From Macrophomina tecta (taxonomy: Eukaryota; Ascomycota; Dothideomycetes; Botryosphaeriales; Botryosphaeriaceae): a stretch of 64,000 nucleotides of DNA. The position numbers were made by a program, and so were the translations under genes. A model generated the notes under the pieces. It worked only from the letters and a program-made list of their open reading frames with translations, was not told the origin of the DNA and ran no database searches. Shown here piece after piece: positions 57,118-64,000 of the stretch. The DNA lies in NCBI GenBank assembly GCA_024180945.1, contig JAKSGN010000007.1, positions 1,612,001 through 1,676,000 on the forward strand, read 5' to 3'. Each line of letters begins with the position of its first letter. Within the stretch, counting starts at the first letter, position 1.

Positions 57118-58303
57118 AAATTTGCATTCAAAAACCGGCAAGGCGACCAGTGCTCTTTTTACCTCCCACGAAGGAGGTTTTTTAACGAGACTGGGTGGCG
57201 ACAGGAAATGGGGTGTTTTAGTCGGACTGGAGGGAAGAGGGTACAGGGACCCTTTGGTTTCTTGTCAACTTTTTTTGTAACCGAATCGAGAATCTCTTTG
57301 GTCAATTTTGATGTGATGCATGCGTGAAGCTGTGATGTTGGTGATCGATTGGAGTCCATGGTGGCCGTGATTGTGATGGTGTGATGGTGTGCCACTCTGC
57401 CACCTAACCTTGATGTTGATAAGTCGATTCGCTGAACGTGCTTATTACCACCATGCAGGTAATGGCTCGAGATTGACTGGTCTGTGGCATAAGCCTTTGG
57501 GACGCCAAATTATGATGAGTGGTGGATCAGTTCCCGCAGCTTCGCGATAGATCTCGTGGTGTTGAGGTCTTAAAAAAAAAAGCAGATCACGTGACATGAT
57601 TGAATGGTTCAGGCCAAGTTCGAGGCTGGTGTCAGAAGTATGGCGACCTGTTCCGACCTGTAGGATGGGGGTGCGGTCATCTGTAAGGACGTAAGTGTAG
57701 CCTATTTTTCAGTAAATTTCCGTCCAGGCGAATGTGTCTACGGCCCACGGGATGTGCAGGTTGAAAACAAATGACACGGCGGGCAACGGTCATTGGGAGT
57801 TCACATGGGGACGGGATCAGCGATAGGATTTCTCTTGAGGCTACGGACGTCCTCCGAGGCTATCAAGGACGTATTCCACAGTGTCACACGGCGCGATTGG
57901 AGGCCCGTGAGTGTAGTGTCAGGGCGGACCGAAGCCGCGTCGTCGCCGTCGGCATGCCGCCGAGCTCGCCAGCAATAAACCGCTGGCGTTCTCGGAGTTT
58001 AAGGCAGCACTCGCCGGCGTCGAGTTGAAGAGCTTGACGGAAGAGTGGGATGGCCGGGGCGAGGCTACAGCCGCCCAAGGAAGGCGCAGCGGGCGCGGCT
58101 CGCGATTTCTCCCCCGACGCGCCGCTGCGGCCAACCACAGCCACGCCTTTCACTCCAACAGCCCCAGTGCTCGACAGCCACCATGGCCGCTGCCTCCTCG
58201 CTCCTCCTCCCCGCCCTTCTTCCTTCTTCAACTCCACTCCGCCACCTTCTTCTCGACGCCGGGCACGTTCAGAAGTCTCCGCCGCCTGCACTATCCACCA
58301 TAG
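57118..58303. other. Intergenic, no recognisable gene
   Basis: About 1.2 kb. Overlapping frames of 60-135 codons on both strands lie just upstream of the MFS gene (57771-58300) and look like GC-rich leader or promoter shadows. An A11 tract lies near 57570. Confidence 0.5.
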
Positions 58304-60238
58304 ATGACCTCCCAGCCTGCATCACGTGCCCCAGACCATCTTGACGCAGCCGCTAATGTGACCGATAACGGCCTTCCTCCCACCCTTGACGGCACCAGAG
58401 CCTCTCGCGCCAACGAAGCAGATCAGGACGACTCCGCAGCCGGTGGACCATGGCAAGATGACCAACATGGCCAAGCTTTTGGAGCCAAGTCAAGTCCGGC
58501 AAACAAGCCACACGACGAGCTCCCGGCTTTGCCTGCAATAAGCACGCAACCTGCCGCGAGCGAACTTCCTCTCGGTGCCGAAGACGAGCAGGCCAGAAGA
58601 ACAGAAGACAAGGCCGTGACGTGGGCCTCTCTTCCGAGAAAAGATCAGCTCGCCATCCTGACGCTGGCAAGGCTGTCGGAGCCGTTGACCCAGACCTCGC
58701 TGCAGGCTTACATGTTCTACCAGCTGAAGTCCTTCGACCCGTCGCTGCCCGATTCAACCATCGCTTCGCAGGCCGGCATCCTGCAAGGTGCTTTCACCGC
58801 AACCCAGTTCATTACTGCCATCCTGTGGGGCCGCGTTGCAGACGCTGAGTGGGCTGGCCGGAAGAAGGTCATTCTCATCGGTCTGCTGGGAACCGCCATT
58901 TCTGCCCTCGGCTTCGGCTTTTCCAGCACCTTCGCTGCCGCCGTTGTCTTCCGGTGCATCGGAGGGGCTCTCAACGGCAATGTAGGAGTGATGCGCACCA
59001 TGATTGCCGAGATCATCAAAGAGAAGAAGTTCCAGTCAAGGGCATTCCTTCTTCTGCCCATGACTTTCAATATCGGTGTCATCGTCGGCCCAATCCTGGG
59101 CGGTCTTCTCGCTGACCCCGTTGGAAGCTATCCCGCTGTCTTCGGGCCTGGTTCACTTCTTGGTGGCAAGGATGGAGTGGGCTGGATGATCAAATGGCCC
59201 TACGCACTACCTAACCTGGTCAGCGCAGTCTTTCTCTTCTGCTCCTCCATGGCCATCATATTCGGGCTTGAAGAAACCCACGAGTCTCTCCAGGATAGGC
59301 CCGACTTCGGCATACGACTACGCAAATGGGTGTCCCACCACATCCTGCGCCGCCGATCCCACGAGCAGTACACCTCCCTTCCGACCGACGAAAACGACCA
59401 CCAACCCACGCCCGCCACACCCACCGACGTTGAAATGGCCGGCACGCCCACCAAAAAACAAAAGCTCCCCCTCCGCCGTATTTGGACGCGCAATGTCGTC
59501 CTCACCTTCCTCTCCCAAGCAATCCTCTCCCTCCACATCGGCACCCTCAACAACCTCTGGTTCATCTTCCTCTCCACCCCGCGCTTCGACCGTGCCCACC
59601 CCACCCCGCCCACCCACACGACGCAGCGCCTCCCCTTCCGCTTCACCGGCGGCCTCGGCCTGCCCCCCGCCCGCATCGGCCTCGCCCTCGCCATCCTCGG
59701 CGCCATCGGCATCTCCCTCCAGCTCCTCGTCTACCCCCGCCTGGCCACACGCCTCGGCACTATCCGCTCCTACCGTCTGTCCCTCCTGCTGTTCCCAGTC
59801 GCCTACGCCGTCATTCCCTACCTCGCTGTTATTCCGTCGACTACGGACGCACCCAGCCCTGCGGCCGGCCCGCTCGTGTGGCTGGGGATTGCCGCCGCGT
59901 TGCTGATCGTCGTCAGTGGCCGCACGTTCGCGCTGCCCTCTGGAGTCATTTTAGTCAACAATTGCTGCCCCCACCCGAGCGTGCTTGGCACGATTCACGG
60001 AATTGGGCAGAGTGTGAGTAGTGGTGCGCGGACACTGGGGCCGGTTGTCGGGGGCTGGGTTTTTGGGAGGGGGTTGAGTGTTGGTGTCGTGGGGCTGGCA
60101 TGGTGGATGCTCGCGGGCGTGGCGGTGGTGGGGAGTGTGGCGGGCACGTTTGTGAGGGAGGGGAACGGGCATGAGATTGTTTTGCCGGGGGAGGAGGAGA
60201 AGGATGAGGAGGTGGCGGAGGGGAGAAGGAGGAGGTAA
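58304..60238 (+). CDS. Major facilitator superfamily (MFS) transporter
   Basis: A single-exon gene of 644 residues. A ~110-residue polar N-terminal tail precedes the first helix (LPRKDQLAILTLARLSEPLTQTSLQAYMFYQL). Motif A in the loop between helices 2 and 3 reads WGRVADAEWAGRKKVILIGLLG. The fourth-helix segment RCIGGALNGNVGVMRTMIAEI and the FNIGVIVGPILGGLLAD motif-C-like stretch of helix 5 mark it as a drug:H+ antiporter type related to zinc-induced-facilitator-like and tetracycline-exporter-like carriers. The central cytosolic loop is long (about residues 330-395), followed by six more helices. The acidic/basic C-terminal tail ends EGRRRR. Substrate unknown. Neighbours give no pathway context. 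Confidence 0.92.
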   Translation: MTSQPASRAPDHLDAAANVTDNGLPPTLDGTRASRANEADQDDSAAGGPWQDDQHGQAFGAKSSPANKPHDELPALPAISTQPAASELPLGAEDEQARRTEDKAVTWASLPRKDQLAILTLARLSEPLTQTSLQAYMFYQLKSFDPSLPDSTIASQAGILQGAFTATQFITAILWGRVADAEWAGRKKVILIGLLGTAISALGFGFSSTFAAAVVFRCIGGALNGNVGVMRTMIAEIIKEKKFQSRAFLLLPMTFNIGVIVGPILGGLLADPVGSYPAVFGPGSLLGGKDGVGWMIKWPYALPNLVSAVFLFCSSMAIIFGLEETHESLQDRPDFGIRLRKWVSHHILRRRSHEQYTSLPTDENDHQPTPATPTDVEMAGTPTKKQKLPLRRIWTRNVVLTFLSQAILSLHIGTLNNLWFIFLSTPRFDRAHPTPPTHTTQRLPFRFTGGLGLPPARIGLALAILGAIGISLQLLVYPRLATRLGTIRSYRLSLLLFPVAYAVIPYLAVIPSTTDAPSPAAGPLVWLGIAAALLIVVSGRTFALPSGVILVNNCCPHPSVLGTIHGIGQSVSSGARTLGPVVGGWVFGRGLSVGVVGLAWWMLAGVAVVGSVAGTFVREGNGHEIVLPGEEEKDEEVAEGRRRR

Positions 60239-62816
60239 TATTGGTGGGGAGGGGAGATAGAGCTTCTTTTGTGGCGCCGGTGATTGGAGAGACGGGAGAT
60301 GTGGAATTGCGAGACTTTGATAGATTATAGACTGGATATTCAACAGATTGGGTCGGAATTAATGTTGCGTCCTTGACAAGCAACTTCACGCATTTTCACA
60401 TTTGCGTTCTCGGTGACTTCACAGGCAGACGAGTCAACACAGCGCTCCGCCACCAGCGCGGGCGCGGACAACCACGAAGTTGCTAATAAGAAAAGCATTA
60501 AAGGATCTTTCCGAAAATCCGGCCTTCCCCGAAAGATTTGTTTAAAGTAGGAGAAGAAAGGGTGAAGCACCGCAACTCCAAACACTCTCAAGCCTATCGT
60601 ACTCTTCGTAAGCTGATCTCTTCCGCCTATCTTCTGGGGGCTTGAAAATCCTTTGTTGATATTCTATGGTGCTTGTTGATGGTATTTGCTAAACGCGCTT
60701 ACAGTCCCGCAAAGATCGCACAGTGATATTTTAAAATTGGTAGCACATATCATCCGGCCTTTGTACATACAAAGCGCCTTAAACGTTGCCAATCACGGAA
60801 GACAGGGGATTCAAGACTCAGGTGGCCGGAGAAGCCGGTTGTTAACCGTCTAGATGTTGTCATTGACTCCACCTTGAATTACTCCAACTTTTGCCTCCTC
60901 CCAAATGATACACGGGCCGAATAAAGTTGATTTGTGAGATACCTTTCTAAGTTGATTTCTAAGCCTGTGAGTGATGCTCTCGAGGGAAATGTCAATCTTC
61001 AAGCCCACGTTCAACTCTGATTTAATATCTCGGCTCCGGTCTATATATATCGGCGACTAAACCCCGGAACAACATTATGTGGCGTCATGTGCCAGTTCCA
61101 TGAAAAATCGGCCCCTTTGAGCTAACCTCGTGGATGATCTTCTGCATCACAGCGCGGATCAATGTTATATGCATTATGGCCAACAGCGCCTATTCGAATC
61201 ATTGGTAACTCGAGGGCTCACGCCTGATACTATGGTGCTTTCGTGGGTACCCCGCTTACCCCCCGAGCTACGCTTATTCTGAGTAGATTTATCCCGACGC
61301 CTTGGGCCACTTACTCCAATGGCTCTTGAGGGGCAAATCATGCACTGACCTACTTGTTACGCCGTTACGCTAGCTTTGCTAGGTTCACGCCAACGGCTCG
61401 CCTTCTTTGGTAGCTTCCAACAGAATCGGTCTCGTACCGGTAGCTAGAACATGACAATACAAGCATTCTGCATCTACTCTTTGGAACAATCTCTGCCAGT
61501 TATAACAGTTACTCTTTCCCTCTGTATGTAACAACAAATATATGAGGAGGGCCCCTTTCCAAGCGCCGCCAGGGGCCGTGTGATTGATGCTATTAGATTC
61601 CTTTTGGGCCTGGAGAACCTTCCCGGCTCTCCGAACTTCCTCGAGCCACTCTTGCGAGAGTGTATAGTGCGTGGGGTTTTTGGTTCGCAATAGCAACCTG
61701 TACGCTCTGTCTCATCCGTCAATGCCCAAACCAGACCGAGACTTTCTTGAAACTCACCTTCTATCATGACCGCGTCGAGGTCCTCTTTAAGCAAACTTTC
61801 TGCCTACCCAGCCTGCGCGAGATATTCATCGGTAGTAGCATGTCTCCTGTCTTACATTTTTCGCCTCCACCGCTTTGAGGGAATCCGCTTGATCTCGTAG
61901 CCGAAGCTTGATAGCTGTCGAACTTTGGATAAGACCCCTTAGTCTATATTAAGTGAGGCCGGAAAGAAGTCTCAATTGCAACTTATCTCTCTAACGGAGA
62001 TATCAAAGCTTCGTGTTGGAATTCTTGATGCACGGTTATCAATTATGTAGATCACGCTGCGTCATTGAATGATGCTACTGATGCTGCCTAAATCCCAAGA
62101 ATGTCGAATAGCTACGTGTTCATTTCATGATGCAGCGTTGTGTTGTAATGGATGTGAAGCATATGACTATTGATGTGCAGAGAGAGAATGCAAAGACTGC
62201 GAAGGTCGTATTTGATGAGAAGAGTTATGAGGTCAGAAAAGAGAGTAGATTCTGCATGTCTCCCAAAAGGGAGGTAGGTAGGCTTGACTATATACATGAA
62301 GGAACTAAATAACCGATGCAAGATAGATATCAGAGGGAGTGCTGTTCAGAGAGCATTCGGAATGACTGATGCCTTCTATATTGCCCCGAGAAGATTCAAG
62401 AATTGAATGATGCCTAAAGGAGGCAAGGAAATAGTCTCACCCCTTACCCTGCAAAGCACTGCTACATAAGCAGAGAACTTTGTTCCACTTATATAGGGCT
62501 TTAGGTAACAATTCGAGACTGGCGGATACCCAATCAAGTATAAAGCGAGGCTGTAGAGCCCCGATGAATCTAGCAGGGCTTAACGCGGTTTCGGCACCGT
62601 ACTCATGAGCGAAACCATATGCCGCAGATCTGCAGACCGAACGCTCGGACCACTCACTTATCGATTGCGGCGGATGATGACATCTTCGAACATTGCCGTC
62701 CGCCACTTTCTGCCCTTCGCCCCACGAGGTAAGCTTACGCCCTCCATCTCGTCGACAACCGCTTCAATCTGAAATCCCGCGTACCAGCTAGATCAAAACC
62801 ACCATCCTTCCAGCCC
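60239..62816. other. AT-richer intergenic interval, possible decayed sequence
   Basis: About 2.6 kb, clearly less GC-rich than the MFS and MsrB genes that flank it. A 103-codon minus frame (61385-61696) and an overlapping 106-codon frame (61474-61794) look more coding-like than random but cannot be joined by a clean splice into a known family. They may be a pseudogene relic. No terminal repeats were found. Confidence 0.45.
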
Positions 62817-63066
62817 ATGCGCTTCCCGTCCTTTCCGGCCGTCGTCCGTGCTTTCTACGCCCTCAGCAACACCACCGCGCGCCGCTTCCCGCTCCCGCAG
62901 GCCCCCGCGCGCCGCCTCTTCGCGCCCACGCTCAAGTATTCGATGCCCACGATTCCCTTCCTTGGCTCGCTCTTTTCCTCCTCCAGCTCCGCCCGCAACG
63001 CCATGAGCTACCCCGTCCAGAAGACAGATGAGGAATGGCGCGCCGTTCTCTCGCCCGGTAAGGCAG

Positions 63067-63102
<36 letters not shown>

Positions 63103-63585
63103 TCCTCCCCTCCCCTCCCCCAAAAAAAAAAAAAAGAGGGCCAAATCTAACGACGCCTCCCTCTCGGCTCAGAGCAGTTCCGCGTCCTCCGCAAACAGGG
63201 CACCGAGGCCCCCTTCAGCGGCGAGTACGACAAGCACCAGCCGACGGCGGGCACGTACAACTGCGCCGGCTGCGACGCGCCGCTGTACACGGCGCAGCAG
63301 AAGTTCAAGTCGGGCTGCGGGTGGCCGGCCTTCTACGACACGGTGCCCGGCGCCGTCGTCCGGCACACGGACAACACGTTCGGCATGCAGCGGACGGAGA
63401 TTGTGTGCGCGAACTGCGGCGGCCACCTCGGCCACGTGTTCAAGGGCGAGGGCTACCCGACGCCGACGGACGAGCGGCATTGCGTCAACAGCGTGAGCTT
63501 GAGGTTCAAGGGCGAGGGCGAGGGCGAGGGCGAGGGCGAGGGCGAGGGCGAGGGCGAGGGCGAGCAGGGGAAGAAAGGAGAGTAA
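62817..63585 (+). CDS. msrB: Peptide-methionine (R)-S-oxide reductase (MsrB)
   Basis: Exons are 62817-63057 and 63173-63585 (217 residues). The 115-nt intron (GTAAGG...CTCAG, phase 1) contains a ~33-C tract. MsrB reduces methionine-R-sulfoxide in oxidised proteins using thioredoxin. Family features visible: TDEEWRAVLSPGEQFRVLRKQGTEAPF, the first zinc CxxC (NCAGC), KFKSGCGWPAFYDT, the second CxxC with VCANCGGHLGHVF, and the catalytic HCVNSVSLRF. The Arg/Ala-rich N-terminus with RRFPLPQAPARRLFAP suggests mitochondrial targeting, and the internal ATG at 63004 (MSYPVQKTDEEW) could give a cytosolic form. The C-terminus is a (Gly-Glu)9 tail encoded by nine GGCGAG units, unusual for the family. Confidence 0.93.
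63067..63099 (+). repeat. Poly-C tract (~33 nt) in the msrB intron
   Basis: About 33 consecutive C residues just inside the 5' end of the msrB intron, followed by CTCC/CCCCT repeats and an A13 tract (about 63122-63135). The exact length may be affected by sequencing error. Confidence 0.85.
63511..63564 (+). repeat. (GGCGAG)9 coding hexanucleotide repeat
   Basis: Nine tandem GGCGAG units encode Gly-Glu pairs at the C-terminus of MsrB. Confidence 0.95.
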
Positions 63586-64000
63586 GGCCTGAGTGAGAGA
63601 GAGGATGGGGTGGAGGAGGCGTTGGAGGTGTCTTTGCGGGAAAGGTGCGGGTAAAGAAAGGAATATCCGAGGGTAGATGATGACGCTGCGGCGTTGCGTT
63701 GTGGCACTTGTTGTCTTGGGGGAGGGGGGAGAGGAGTTGCGTGTCGTGGAATGTAGCGTGATTGTTGTTGTAGTTTTGAACCTCGATTGATTGATCTCTT
63801 GGTATATGGCAATGTCTGGGGTATCCACAGAGCTTCCTTTCCCTTGCCAGCAGTCCCGCCGCGGACGCTTTGATATTATTTCACAATTCCCGTCGCCTTT
63901 CCGAAAAACGCCCGCCCCATCCCATCTTTCCCAATAAGTGAAAAAAAAAAAAAAAAAGGTATTATGCAGAAGATATCGTGAATCGTGAATCTTTCAAAAA
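63586..64000. other. 3' flank of msrB, no further gene
   Basis: The last ~415 bases contain the msrB 3' region, an A17 tract (63941-63957) and no supportable gene. Confidence 0.5.

Overview
The window comes from a filamentous ascomycete (Pezizomycotina), most likely a dothideomycete. The evidence is short spliceosomal introns (mostly 48-93 nt, GT...CTRAY...YAG), one-gene transcription units on both strands, a HET-domain protein, a cysteine-rich orphan family common in Dothideomycetes, and fungus-specific families (Kar5/Tht1, Ctr86/ataxin-10, Rsm1, HAL2). I recognised no tRNA, rRNA, CRISPR array or intact transposon.

Layout. 0-12 kb: a Rec114-like meiotic recombination gene (+), a small mitochondrial-type membrane protein with a striking in-frame TGA (-), a Ctr86/ataxin-10 homologue (-) and an EGO/Ragulator scaffold of LAMTOR1/Meh1 type (-). 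12.3-18.2 kb: a ~1,926-residue secreted, mucin-like Ser/Thr-rich protein with a degenerate G-x-R-[TS]-G repeat. 18-31 kb is nearly gene-free: one Cys-rich orphan at 21.7-22.1 kb, then about 8.7 kb of GC-rich, microsatellite-rich DNA without convincing coding. 30.8-40.1 kb: HET protein (-), Rsm1-like C3HC zinc-finger mRNA export factor (-) divergent from HAL2 3'-phosphoadenosine phosphatase (+), mitochondrial ribosomal protein uL6m (-) divergent from a Kar5/Tht1-like nuclear fusion protein (+). 42.4-49.2 kb: a catabolic/transport group with a threonine-type asparaginase (-) and an FAD amine oxidase (-) that is divergent from an OPT oligopeptide transporter (+). 49.9-54.7 kb: two divergent, unrecognised membrane proteins. 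56.2-57.1 kb: a small low-complexity SRWA-motif protein with a TATA box and a tandemly repeated, ATG-free 5' leader. 58.3-60.2 kb: an MFS transporter. 62.8-63.6 kb: a methionine sulfoxide reductase B.

Most genes are housekeeping and functionally independent. The clearest possible functional pairing is the divergent FAD oxidase/OPT transporter, perhaps with the nearby asparaginase (uptake and breakdown of modified peptides or amino acids). The most unusual observations are: (1) an in-frame TGA followed by 58 coding-looking codons in the small mitochondrial gene; (2) three exact-period (86 bp) repeats in the leader of the SRWA gene; (3) the repeat architecture of the giant mucin-like protein; and (4) the large non-coding, microsatellite-rich interval. 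Exon boundaries were deduced by hand from reading frames and splice consensus and are not transcript-verified.
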